From Lingula anatina (Eukaryota > Brachiopoda > Lingulata > Lingulida > Lingulidae), in the NCBI RefSeq assembly GCF_001039355.2, contig NW_019775736.1, forward strand, positions 8,882 to 72,881: a stretch of 64,000 nt of DNA, in the 5' to 3' direction. Made by a program: the position numbers and the translations under genes. The notes under the pieces were generated by a model, which saw nothing but the letters and a program-made list of their open reading frames with translations, searched no databases and had not been told where the DNA came from. Of this stretch, positions 1 to 13,600 are shown in pieces. Position 1 is the first letter of the stretch. Each line of letters begins with the position of its first letter.

Positions 1-350
1 CAGCATAACTTCTAAAATAATGCCCCGATTATGCTGATTTTTGAACTCAACCTGCGTTTTAGTAAGACTGACCATTCCTGTGAGTTTCATGACAATAGGC
101 CTAACGGTTTTCCTTAAAATGTGTTTACAAGGTTGCATATATGCTGAAAAGTGAAAAAACAGCATAACTTCTACAATAATGGCCCGATCATGCTGATTTT
201 CGAACTTGACCTGCGTTTTATAAATATTCATCAGCTCTGTAAATATAAAGCCAAAAAGTAAAACTGCCTTCCACTTATCGTGTTTACAAGGAAAGTGCAC
301 GGCGACGGCATCGCCATCGGCATCGGCGACGACAGACGCAGGTGATGGCA
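1..350. repeat. Partial tandem or dispersed repeat, about 160-bp period
   Basis: A block beginning at position 1 (CAGCATAACTTCT...) recurs from about 160 with few changes, through the stretch ending in CCTGCGTTTTA. The element GTGTTTACAAGG appears near 121 and again near 279, so the repeat period is about 160 bp. The second copy is followed by a GC-rich stretch near 300-340 built from short GGCGAC and GGCATC-like words, unlike the AT-rich surroundings. No reading frame is apparent. It looks like the edge of a larger non-coding repeat, family not recognised. It lies between the last IQGAP exon visible here and the left edge, so it is probably intronic. Confidence 0.55.
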
Positions 351-352
351 AT

Positions 353-380
353 ATGTACAGACACATCTGTGTCTGTACAT
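353..380. repeat. Perfect 13-bp inverted repeat (hairpin)
   Basis: The arm ATGTACAGACACA at 353-365 is exactly mirrored by TGTGTCTGTACAT at 368-380, with only two bases between the arms. It sits at the right edge of the repeat block above and may be its terminal structure. No function can be assigned. Confidence 0.7.
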
Positions 381-512
381 AAAAAAGAATCAATTTCATT
401 CAAGTACAATTTCCTTCTGAGCAACTACGAAGTACCATTATTAAATAGAAAAAAGTTTATCGCTTTTCAACTTTTAGATTAAATCCAATTTTTCATCTGT
501 TCTTTTGCCCAC

Positions 513-3500
513 CTAGTTTCCCCAGTTTCTGTCTCCATTTGGTTCACCCACGCCTTGTACACCTCGGTAGGATTGGTATTTATGGCCAGCTTACGGTCCT
601 CGATCACCTTAGTTACCAGTGGGTTCAGCAGCTCTCGGAGAGAAGAGCAGTAACCTCTAGCATTTCTATGGAAAAAAAAAAAGAGAACATTCATGAAATC
701 AATATTCATATCGATTATTAGAATTATGGTAAGAAATCTCAAGTTACACATATCCTCTTTGAGGATGTGTGTTACATTTCCAGGATGGAGACTGTTAACA
801 TTTTTGAAAGCATACCAAAATCTAATGCAAAATACATGACAGACAAGGTAGGATGCTGCTCAAATATTATTCAATAACACAACCAGCTCTCCAAATGCAT
901 ATAATTGAATGAAATTTAATGAAAATGCACGTCACTAATAGGGAACTCACCTGTTGAATGACACAATCATTTTGACTACCAGTGGGTTACCCGTAGCAAT
1001 ATCACTCATCTTGTCCACTTTGGATCTAGAATACAAAAAAAAAAAAGATAAAAAATCACACTCAACCACACAAAAAGATTTCAAGTATTAGAGATTATGA
1101 ATACATATCTTGTATATCAAAACTGAATATGAGGAAGAATACACGTATCTACACCACATAGATTACTCCTGGTAGATTGTTATTATACATCTTACTATAC
1201 TTACACTAAGCACAAATACAACAAAGACAGACTTAGTTGCAACCATGCACATTCCTCACAGAGACATCATATTCATGCTTTTTTCTAAGACTAATAATTC
1301 TTTTGATCATACTATATCTAAAAGGAATAAGTGTCCAGAAAATAATTTGCTCCTAATGTATGATAAAAAGTCATGCATAAATCAAGTCACTGTTAAATCA
1401 AAATTCCACAGATGTTAATTCATGCAACAAATGAACTTAAAACAGAAGCAGGAATGCCTGTACTCCCTTGCAAACTAATATGCAAAGCAGGCATTCTGTA
1501 AGACAGCCTGAAAAGCAATGTCTGATGCCTTCTTGATAATATTTTTTAAATCCAAGCAACCACATGGCAACATACAACTGAAGAAGACAACAAAATCTAT
1601 TACTATTTCATTACAAATCAGCTAAGTTATCACCAGCACTACTTTCATTCACACAGGCTATTTTGAAATGTGTTAGTTTAATTAATATTTCCTTTATATA
1701 TGGACATTCTATCTACAAACCAAAAGACAATGAACTCAGGGAGATCAGGTTCTACAAGACAAACATCCATTATGCACATATGAACACAATCTACAAACAG
1801 AAAGTGACAAATATAACAAGTCGGATCTGAAAACACCTGCAAACTAAATCTAAGGAATGTGAAACAAACAAAACATGAAGAAAAAAAATCACTCACAAAA
1901 TGCAAGAAGCTTATAAAGAGCAGCTAAAATAAACAAAATACTTACGATCCTCGTCTAAAGAGAATGCACAGAAAAACAAATGTTTAAATAATCAGATAAG
2001 AGAGTCAACAAATGTATGTGCACAAAATCATTTTTCAACAAAGCAAAATTGCACATTAAAATGTACCCCATCTAAATCCCAACTGACTAAATGGAAATGA
2101 TAGACAAAATCAAGAACTGTTCAAGTGCAAACACTCCCCTCTCAATGTCTTATGTGCAATAAAGCAAACAGGCAGCCTCACAATTTTTCAACATTCAACC
2201 TGAACATCCATTTTGATTTATTTCACTGATAACATCAACTTTTAGCCAAAAGTCTTGCTCACTTATTTGAGTTCGAAAGTGTCAAAGCTTCATATAAGGA
2301 GAGGGGTCTACTGAGAAAGCATGCATCAATAGTAAAAATGCACAAAAGTGTGAAATTCCTGCTGTAGACACTGCTAGGTTGACATTTGCAATTTATATTT
2401 ATCAAAGCATATTCAAAAGGATGGGCATTAACTAAGCTGTATTGCATATTACCCCAAATCCACATCCAACATTTCAAATACCTTGAACCAGGTAATTATA
2501 TAAGCACATGAAAACCTCCGACACACAAAATATAGCAAAATTTACAATAAATACCTTATTTCCTCTTCTAACGCAGTCTTGAACAACTTGAGCAGCAGAT
2601 ACTCCTCCCGCTGGTTAGATGCATAGTTATACAGTGTAAGAATAACCGACTCCATGAATTTGGTGGTCCGGCTCTGTGGCATCTCAAAGATCAACTTAGC
2701 CAGGTAAGTTGGGTTGGTTTGTAACAGGTAGAACAAGTGCTGGTAGGCCTCGAGTCTTTCCCTGCTCTCTTTGCTCAGAGACTTCAGCCCTTTGCTGACT
2801 GCACCTGCAGGGTTTTCTTTGTAGTCTTTGAGTTTTCGGTCATGTGAGATTACATCCTGAAAAAGGAGATTTTCATTTTTAAAAATGCGTAAGTTAAAAT
2901 TTGCACTTCTCATGCACCCCATTTCTGCAAGCATCTGGAGCCAATTCCTAAATGCAAACATAAAGCGTATTATATTCAACATCACATAAAAGAAATCTAT
3001 AAATTGGCAAATCATCACAAAAGTTGCCAAATGAAACCAGAATCAACAACCTCTAGCCCTGCCATGCGCCAAATCCACCGCTGAAGCCGAATAACTGAGT
3101 TACTGAAAAATGAAAAACATCAAAAAAATATAAATTAATCAAATAATGATATATGCAAGTCAGAATCATTTGCCATGTTGATACACCATGCAGCTATACC
3201 TGCTGCCTCTGTGTTAGAAATGGAGCAATGAGGAGAAAAGATGCTGAAGCCATGGCTGGGACTATTGTCTGCAAATACAATCATTATCTACAACTGTAAT
3301 CTAAAGGTAAACAGTAGGAAAAAACACTGCTATATTAATAGAATACCGAAATATGAATCAACAGAACAAAATGACCACCATATTTTGCTCACAACAAAAA
3401 TATCCAATCTTTCCCTGTGCATTTTAAAAGACAAATATCAAAATAAATTCCATCTTATCCCCTTACCTGTAGTGTTATTCTGTTCTTCACTAAAAGTCCA

Positions 3501-3903
3501 ATCTTAATGTCCATCTGGTCCAAGTCCTGCTCCAGCTGTTGATTAGAGCGGATAGCTGTCACCACTTGCTGGCGCAGATTCTGGAGTTCTGGAGATAAAG
3601 AAATAACATGATACGAAGATGTTGTGGGAATTCTATCTTGCATAGATGACTATCACTCACTCTATAAAACAGATATATTCAATTTAAGCATCACAGCAAT
3701 TATTTTCCCAGTCAAAAAGGGTGAAGAACTCTATCTGATAAACCTTTTTCTATTTCTAACTCATCAATTCATAAACAAATTGTTGATCCATGTTTTGTGT
3801 AAATTTGTTATATTACCGATCTCTTCACTGTAGTCTATATCACTCTGGTCCAGCAAATGGACAAATTTTCTGACCACACCAACAGGAGGATTCTCAGAGT
3901 GCA
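513..3903 (-). CDS. IQGAP1: IQGAP exons 25-29: linker and start of the GAP-related domain
   Basis: Exons are 3817-3903, 3467-3588, 2555-2856, 951-1025 and 513-665 (about residues 858-1103). Exon 25 contains VVRKFVHLLDQSDIDY. Exon 26 contains SNQQLEQDLDQMDIKIGLL. Exon 27 contains LEAYQHLFYLLQTNPTYLAK and the GAP-related-domain signature LYNYASNQREEYLLLKLF. Exons 28-29 carry TGNPLVVKMIVSFNR, SLRELLNPLVTKVIED and YKAWVNQMETETGE. In this family the domain is a catalytically dead RasGAP fold that holds Cdc42-GTP. The domain is cut by the window edge. If the last donor is not used, the frame runs 10 codons into the intron to a stop at 479-481. Confidence 0.9.
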
Positions 3904-4562
3904 CTGAAATCAAATCATCAAGGTCAATTCATTTTACTGATAGACAAGTGAAACGAAGCAAAACTAAAATCAGAAAATATCTTAACATGAAGATGTTGCT
4001 GCCACTACTTTCAAATTGTCTGCAAATCTTAAATTTTCTAAATGTCATAGTAGATCACATATTCTTTGTGTTAAAATTGAATGTATGTTTGTAATTTGGA
4101 AAGAGAGAGAACTTACTGAGTTTATTATAGTCCTGTCTGGCCATACTAGATCTCCAGGCTGCTTGAATTTGGACGATCTTGGGTTCCTGAATTCAATTTA
4201 AAAATAATGAACAAACTGAACAATTCTTATCTTCAGACTATTTCAGTGATTAAAACTGTTTTAAGACATGTTATGGAAACTCAAACTGTGAAACTTTTAA
4301 GTTTTAGTAATTCAACCAAAAAACTTAAAGTGCTGACAGTTTTTTTATTCAATACTATTAGAATTTGTATACAAGCATTCCTCACATTTTTCTTGTAATA
4401 GTCTTTCTGTTTTTGGTATTTCTTTCTGGCTTGGTGCATTCTCACTGCAGCTTGGATCTGAAGCAAAAAGACATTATAAATGGTCTATCTACAATGGACT
4501 TTGATTTCAAAGTTGCTCATCGCTCTTTTTTTCCGTTTTTTACTTTTGCTAAACTTTCTTTT

Positions 4563-4601
<39 letters not shown>

Positions 4602-7600
4602 CATTTTGATAAAGACCCACCTTCACAGCAGCTGGTTCTCCTTCCTTCAGTTCAGCTAGCCTTGTCTGGTACTTCTGTTTCTGCTTGTTACCCCTGTACC
4701 AGGCCTAGAAATCCAGAAATTATATTCTATTTATATCTAAACTAGAAATCAAATTCATCAAAACAGACTGCTGTAATGTTCCCAAGAAGTTTGAATCAAA
4801 ACATATAGATTATAAGTAGTGCCAAGCCAACACTTGGTATGGAAAATGATTTCAGACTGGCATCTCCAACATCTACATTTGGAAGCATAAATTTTCACTG
4901 GTTTAGAAGGATTTGATATTTTTTTAGTTCAATAAATAAAAGCACAAAACATTGGCAAAACAACAACATGAACTCCACACTTGCATTAACAGGTGCCTTG
5001 ACCTTGTATACATTGCACTTTGTTTATGAATCGACAAACAATCAAGTAAACAGCTAATCTTACCTGAATCTTGGTAATGGCAGGCAGTTGTGTTTTCATG
5101 AAGTCCAACCTATCATTATACTGTTTCCGTACCAGGTACCCTCTGATCTGAGCCTGGATCTTCACAATGAATGGTTCATTGGCCGCAAATAACAGCTCTC
5201 TATTATGCCCTGCTGTAACTTCTGTTACAATGTTCTGAAATTCAATATCACAAGCATATTATCATTCCTATGAATTAAAGTTACATTAGTTGAGATGAAA
5301 GAAAACAACTAATTTTTTTCAATACTTAAACACACATAACAACTTATCCATTTGTCAGCATATTTCACAAACAAAACTCAAGAGCACAAAAACCTCAAAG
5401 TAGTCTCCATTAGTGTCACTTAGAATACACATGACAATTTCTTTAAGATTCCAATCCTATATTTTTACCTGAATCTCTTCTCTGGTAAGTAAGAGGTGAT
5501 CTTTGACCACCCCCTCTGGCCTCTCCCAGGCATACTGCAGAGTGTCGGTATTAAAGTAGAACTTGCTGCCATCTTTCAATCTGTTCATCATCCAACCACT
5601 GCCTGTGTCACCTGGATTAAAGTAGAAAAATAGAATTTTAAGTTTATTTAAGCATACCATCATATATATGAAGAGTCACATACTTGTAAGCAGTCATTTA
5701 AAAGAAGCAAATGTGCTAATACTTGTTGACTAGACAGTAAATAATCAGTACAAACTCACAACATTTTAATGTTATTTAAGACACCATACTTACCTGATCC
5801 TGCCTTGTTATTCTTAGCTTCTTGCATTTTACTGAGATATCCCTCATCACACTCTGCAGTGAGACTGTGTAGAGTCACGTCAGGGTTGTTTAATGTGTTC
5901 ATCAAGTTCTTTGGATCTCCATCTTCTATGGCAATGTTAATGGCAGCTACGCCAACTGACACTGGAGATAGATAGAGAACAGGTAAGCTACTCTTAAAAT
6001 ATTAATCAGTACAGAATATTCATATTTCGGGCAACCATTCTAACACAACGAGTGGCTATATGTCAGTCTTAGTAAAAATCTTGAGAAACATCAACAATTA
6101 TTTTGCTTGCTTTAGCCACAGCTGTACTTACTTTTCTGTCCTTCCTCTGCATTTCTATTAGCTTTTGAAACAGTTGTTTGGATGTCTTCATACCAAAGCT
6201 GTGCACCATCATCATCCATTTCCTACAAAGAGAAAGGCAAATCAACTCCCCGAAAGAGACCATGTTATGTGACAAAAAGGAGAAAACAGACATTTAATAA
6301 ATTTACATCATTAATTTTCAAGTGATTATTTTTCCATTTCCTGGTACTAACCTTTACAAAACCTTGCCTCAAGTATCAAGCAATGAACAACTTGTGTCTA
6401 GAATTACTACACACCTTTGCCTTCTGTTTCTTCTCCTTGGCCAGCAGGTTCTGGTAATGCAGTGCCTGGGGGGCCTCCACTCCCTTCAACTGAGCACTGG
6501 GTGCCAGGAGGGCCTGCAAGGTGCCCTCTGCGTCCCCTCGCTCAATGGCGTCATTGATCAAACCTACTGCTATGATTCCTTAAAGAAAACAAAGTTGTCA
6601 GAATATGTGACTCACAACTTTAATTCAGAGTACAATGAATTTTTTCTTTTGATTATGAAGGTAATGGCTCTTCTTCTTTGATTAAGAAAGTAATGGTGGA
6701 GTGTACTCGAGTTTAATCTGTTGTACTTACTCTCATGTTCTTCCTGAACCTGACTATTCACATTGTCCACACACTCTTGTATCTCAAAGTGAGTCAACAA
6801 CTCATTAGGAGCCTGAAAGAAAGAAATATAATTTGAGGGAACTCAAATACAAAGTGTGGCAGACCAAAACCATTATGATACAACTAGTGCAAGAACGGAT
6901 TTGTATTTATTGTCTAATACATGATGTTCAGTACATGTGAAGAAAGCTGCAGAATTTTTAAGTCACGTATGAAAAGGTTTGGGCATTTTCAAATAAAGAA
7001 AATCTTTCACTAATAAATTGGCTAAATGATGTTTTACTGATGACAACGCAGATGTCTTGCCCCATTATCAAAACTTTAATGTGTCAAAGCATTTAGAGTA
7101 CTGGCTTCACTTTAGCTTACATCAGCTTTCTCTCTCTTTGCTTCCTTCAGGTTCTCTTGGTATTTGGTCTGGTTGTTTTCATCCAGGAACTGAATATGTG
7201 CATTCTTGTCCATCAAGGCAGTGAAGGTGAGAGGAGGATCTCCAGATTCTACAGCCTGGTTGATTTTGGCAATGCTTGACAGCACTATGAATTGAAAAGG
7301 AAAGTATTATAATGAGCAACTAATTTGCATCATTGAAAGGAGAACAAAATATTCACTACCTGTTTATCAAAGTGTTCACTTTTTAATGAATTAAGCATGA
7401 TATAAATATGTTTTTATCAAATCTCCCCACCAAATTATAGTGCTTTCTGATACTTTGAAACACAGACTGAACTTACCTCTTACTCCTCCAAAGATCTCCT
7501 CGTAATCTAAATCACCCTAGCAAAGAGAAACAATTCCTTGATAAGATTCATATTAAGCACTGAGAATCTATGCAAAAAACTCACAAAATCCCTTACTCAA

Positions 7601-10600
7601 TGCCCAGTAATGGAAGTTGTGTTAATACATGTTATAGTGTACAAACTGCCAGTACCTCAGTCAAAGAGCAACCATCAAAATCAAGATGGTTTGTTGACAG
7701 CCAGTATTTTTTTTTTCATTACTATTACCATTAATTTAACTTTTAATTTCTTTAACCTCTTCAATCTTTATTTGTATTCATAATATATTCTGGGCTATTT
7801 TAGTTCATATGACATAGAATACCTCCCAAAGTACTAGCATATCTGCAATACACGATTTTACCTGTTTCTCTTCCTTGATGTTCACAAACTCTTCAAAGTA
7901 AAGATTAGCTGCAAAGTCGTGCACTGGTGGTAGCATGGCTGCAGGGTTGGCTAGGGCCTTCATCAGAGCCTGGGGATCTTCTCCAGACAGAGCACTGTTG
8001 ATGCCTTGGACTGCTACCATTTCTGATGAGGAAAGTCAGATAATTGTACTAAGTCTGTTTGGGAAGAATTTTGGTTGATATCAAGTTAGTCTGACAAAAA
8101 CTGAATAAATTTGAAATTTATTCTATGTGCACGTAATACTCAAATTTATAAAGTTTGGTACCAGCTTGTTTTGTGTGCTGAAAAAAAAAAAGAACATGGG
8201 CAATTTTTAAACTCATCTGAAAGTATTGAAAGGAAACAAAAATAAAAAATGAACACATCTAATAGATATATTGAAAATCAAAGACCTTCACATAATGATT
8301 CTTACTTTGATACTCTGAGTCTGCTTCTTTGTTGGCTTCATAGATGGCATTCTGAACCTCATCCTTGTCTAAGATCACTTCTTCTCCATTGTTATTATTC
8401 TAAAATTAAAGCACACATCTTATGTTAGCAAAAATAATACAAGAGATAATGTCAAGGACATGACTATTTGCTTCAACAATGTTATTTATCTCAACAGATT
8501 CATTGCCGCAAGCTCTTGTAGACATAAGTTGTGTTCAATGGTTTCAATGCTATGTGAATTCAGAAAATTCCTCACTTTTACAGAATTGACTAGCAATGTT
8601 AAGTAAAACCATATGCAATTGTTCAAAACAAGACAAACAACTTTTTCTGTAAAAATAAAATTAAAAAACTCACCATTTTTGTTTCCCTGTCATTGATAAG
8701 TCTGGCCATATAAAACTCCTTTTTGTCAGGACTGACATCTCTCAGATTAAGCAGAGGTGACTGAAGCAGTTTCATCAAAGCATCCATATCTTGTTTGTTC
8801 AGGGCATCATTAAGCCTGTCCAATGTCCTGATAGCTGGAAATTTGAGATGCAAATAGATATTAAGTATCACTTTTTTACCTGCTTTGATACAATAGATGT
8901 TTTGTTTTTAAAAGCTGGGATTCACATTAAAAACTTGAGTGGCTCATCTTGCTTAAGCTCCTCTTACTTAACCTTTGGGGCAGCTAAAGTATGCCAGCCT
9001 AAAATCCATCCTAAAAATCACACACTTAAAATGGTTTGAATGGATATTTATTGAATTCAATCTTTTAATACTATACACACCAATTGCCTTGTCAAAGATA
9101 TGAAAAATTGTCTTAGAATAGCACACAATCAACTGTCACCATATAATTATAAAATTTCTGACCATGTGAAAACTGCCCTCAACCGTAACCATAAACTCAT
9201 AAAGGCAACAGCAGTACAACTATAAACTGAATACCTGTTGTTGATGTGTGTCCTTTTTTCTTGAAAGCTTTGTACATATAATATAATATTATCCATGGAA
9301 CATAATAATAAACATATTTGTTGTATGTGCACACACTTTTTCTCTGCTTTTTTTGCCATTTCCACAAACTATAATTTGCTATACAAAACCAAGAACTAAA
9401 TTTCCTGGATACTGACAAAATACTTGGAATAACTTGACACTTGTAGATAACAGAAATGTAACTGATTATTTCCATATTTTCCTTCTGTCTACAATTACTG
9501 TTATCAGCACTCTAACAGTAGACAAAGACAAATTCATGCGTCTGTGGGATGACTTACTGTTCACTTTGTTTAAATTCCCTTGGATCTCTGCTTGAGTCAA
9601 TAACTCATCATATACATCAGCTTCATAATCAGGATCCAGGGACTGAAAGCACATTTTACAATCAGGTAAAACCTTATTCAGAAATGGTTAAATGATAAAC
9701 CATTAATTCCAAGGGCATAAAAGGAGTTACAAAAAATTACTTTTTCATATGAAAGTGATAGCACTACAAACTGAATTAAAATAATGATATAAATATATGT
9801 AAAGCAAAACAGAAGATCACTAATATAAACCAGTATGCATGTTCAATGGAACCATTAATTTAAACATGTGATATGCAAATTGATGAGTAATTAATGGAAC
9901 ATTTCCTTCACAACAATTTTTGGAACACTTCCTTTTCAACAATTTTTGGAACATTTCCTTCTAAACAATTTTATCTCCTACCTCATTTACAGCATTTCAG
10001 CTTTAATATGTAGTCATCTATTCAACACCTAAAGGAATGATATACCTAAAACAAATGAACACTCCACTGAGAGACAATAGGATACTGTACCCTGTTTCTA
10101 GCATTTTCAGCTTTGGTATGTTTGGCAGCATGCAGTATCTCCTGGTAGTCCTCAATGTGTTGAGGTATGACAGCAGTCAGGTGAGCCGCGGGGTTCTGCA
10201 GGGCAGAGAGGGTCCCCTTCACCACCTGGTGGTCTATGGCTTCATTGATGGCAATTACAGCAGCGTGCACTGGAAACATAGTAAACAGTAATGTTAACAA
10301 TAATGGCAAAAGTCAAAAGTCTCTACATACTTTTTCAATTTCAGGAGCTCATTTGTCAAAATGTTTGAAGTATTTTCTTAATTGATTCTTAATTGTTGCC
10401 AGAGCTTACTTGTGTTCTCTACAAAAAATGTTTATTTTAATAAAACACTAACAATTTTGGTACATCTATGACAACATCACATATACTGAAGTTTATGAAT
10501 TAAATAAATTTGAGAAGACTCAAAAAGTTGTCAACAATCATTGCGAAACTATAAACTATAATCTCTACTACTCACATGCGGCTTCATCTACTGGCATCTA

Positions 10601-13600
10601 ATGAAAGAAGAAAATAAAAACTTGAGAAGAACATGCACACACATTAATTAATTAATCAATCAATGGAAATCAGACACTGATACAACATTTAAGACAAAAA
10701 TTATTTGAGAAAATAATGCACAGATTGTGCTCATTAGGCAATTGTTAGTCACCTAATTCTAATAAAAGTTTTACTGCCTTTAGTGCTTAATTCAGACCTG
10801 CAATCACCAAGAAAACCTATTCTTTCTTACTGAAACTTTTATGTGCCAAACTTTGCAATAAGGGCTAATGCTTTATACTGCACATGGCATTTATAGTAAG
10901 CTAAACTGCAGTAAGAACAGTGTGTGTGCTGACCGCCCTCTTTTCTTACCCCCCCCCCCCCTTTTACCCTTTTCCTTTTCCCCCCAAATTAGTAACTTTT
11001 TTATTTATTTGTTTGATACTTTCTACAAAATCCTAAGCTACAAGGAAATTGCCACCATAATCTACCAGGAAATGCCATCTCATAATCAAACATCCTCACT
11101 GCGCTATATTTTTTCAATTATACTTTAGCCCTGCAAAACCAGCATTCAGACAATGACTCATTCAAATCTTTTTCACAAATAACATTAATTGTGATATAAG
11201 GAATCCAGGTATCAAGTTAAGGTAGTAATATGATCAATAATTTAACACTGCATGTAGAATTTTAAGTACAGTATCTTCTATAAATTATTCTCACTCCTGA
11301 ACTAGCCACTAGTAATCCCATCAGAACACAGTGAAAAAGTGGGCAAATTATATCGAAATGGAAAGAAAAATTTACTAGAAACGTGTGATCATAGGAGTTT
11401 TGAAATTGCAGCACCAATTTATGGTCAAATTTTATCAGCGAGTCAAATGCCTTTCTTCATAACAACTATGATAGTTTAAAGAGAAATTTAAAAACCTCTG
11501 AAGAATAATTTGGGAGATAAATATCTCTTCTAGGTTTTATACCTATTTAAAATCAATTTTCTTCATGGTTATAGGTAACAGGTTTATAAGTCATAATATT
11601 TGTAAACTGCACTGAGATATCTGTGAGGTCTGTTTTGAGAAATTTTTTTATAATTAATAATTATCATTATTGATAATATGACAGGACAGACACGCACACA
11701 CACACATACACACACACACCTTATTTTTAGATCTCTTCTGTATCTGAGAAAATATGCCATGAAATCTAAAAAGACCCCCATTTCATACTTAGAAACAACA
11801 GCTGGCAATTCCCTGTTACATTACCAGCAATATTTTTTAGACTGTAATGCAATGCAGCCATAACACCATCTGTTACACAGACTCAGTATGATGAACAGCA
11901 GGACATTGTCTATTCCGCGAACTTATTGAAAATAGAAAGCTTTGATGCACAGTGACTAGCTACATATATATTTAATACCAGGAATAATATATTCATTATT
12001 CTATTAAAATGCTCAATGCTCAACCACTAGTTCAAATACGTCTTGCTTCTATGAACTTTTTTGTGTGAATGCCTCTAAATAAACTATAAACATTTCCCAA
12101 TTACAACCTCATCACAATCAATCAATACAGTCAACATTTCTCAACATTGGCATGCCCCTCTTTGACCTTGGTCAGAAAACAGACTTTCTGATACATCATG
12201 CTACACACATATTAGGGTCAATCAACTGAAGTTACTGGCATTATCTTCAGTGAGTATTGGAATATACCTCATTAGCCAGGATTCCACCAATCTTACTGAA
12301 GGCAGGCATCTGAATACCATATTTTTCCAATTCCTTTCGCATCGCACTTATTTCTTCCTCTGAAATCAAAATTTTATAAAGGGTTGGAGTTTAATGATTG
12401 ATAAATATTATAGAAATACTTCTTTGGGTGAGAATCAAAAAGAGCTTTATACCAATTTATTTCTCCTCATCTACAAGTTTTTCAAACAGATACACAAAAC
12501 AATCCTATTGCTACTTTTTTCATGTTACCACTAACACATCTTTTCTTGTAACCAAATACCCAAATCAAAGAAAGATTAAATATTAATAATTATTTGTGGG
12601 CCTTTGCACCTTATTTTCATCATAAAGTGAACTTTTCCATAGGTAGCTTGAGCTTGTTGCTTTACCTGTAAACTTGATCTTGCCATAAAGATCCTGAATC
12701 TGAGGTGCCAATCCAAGCTTGAACATGTACAAACTGAAAAAATAAAGAGGAACTGAAATACTTATACAAACATATTAAACAATTTGGGCCAATTAATGAT
12801 ATAATTTGCAATAAGAGCACACTTAATTTTATGCAGTTCAGCTGTTTTGATTGTAAATCTTTTTTTTTTCTTGAATTAAAAGTATATTGTGAGCATTTGT
12901 AACAATAATGAAGATATGAGAGTGATCAACTTTTTAATCATCCAGATCCCTGTAAGAACCCTACCTAAGAGCATGTATACAGTAGATAACGCGGGGCATG
13001 TTCTTTCTGTCATAAATGTCTGTGGTTTCTGGGTAGAATATCTGAAATAAAGCAGACAATTTAAACTCATTATATTCAATCCAGTGCACATTTATTTCTT
13101 CAAAATTTCTTTCTGAAAAATTGCCTTTCATACAAAAAATCTTGCATTGATTCGTTTATAGACATGCATTTCTACCTGGTTTCACATTTCGTGATTTCTG
13201 GAGGAAAATGGACACAATAACTATTATTTAACATGGTCATTATGTCATCATTAATAGCTCTGGAAAAAGGTACAAGGCCATTATATCAGTCCACGTATTA
13301 AAAGTCAAGAAAGATCATCAGCTTTGAAACTTTGCCCAAAGACTTCCAAATGTAGTTTAAGAGCATGTCTCTAGTCATACATCTACGCATAAACACCAAT
13401 CCCTCTTAAGGATAAAATAAAAAAAAAACAATTCTTAAAAAAACAGTAAGCCGACAGAGAAAACAAGGACAAAGAATATAGCAGTCCTAGATCCAAGCCT
13501 GTAACTAGCCGACTGGAAAGAAATCTGACTGTTGGCTACCACACTGACAATAGCCCCAGTGTTTGCAAGCTATGTGATAGTTATTGATCTTTCTCACCCC

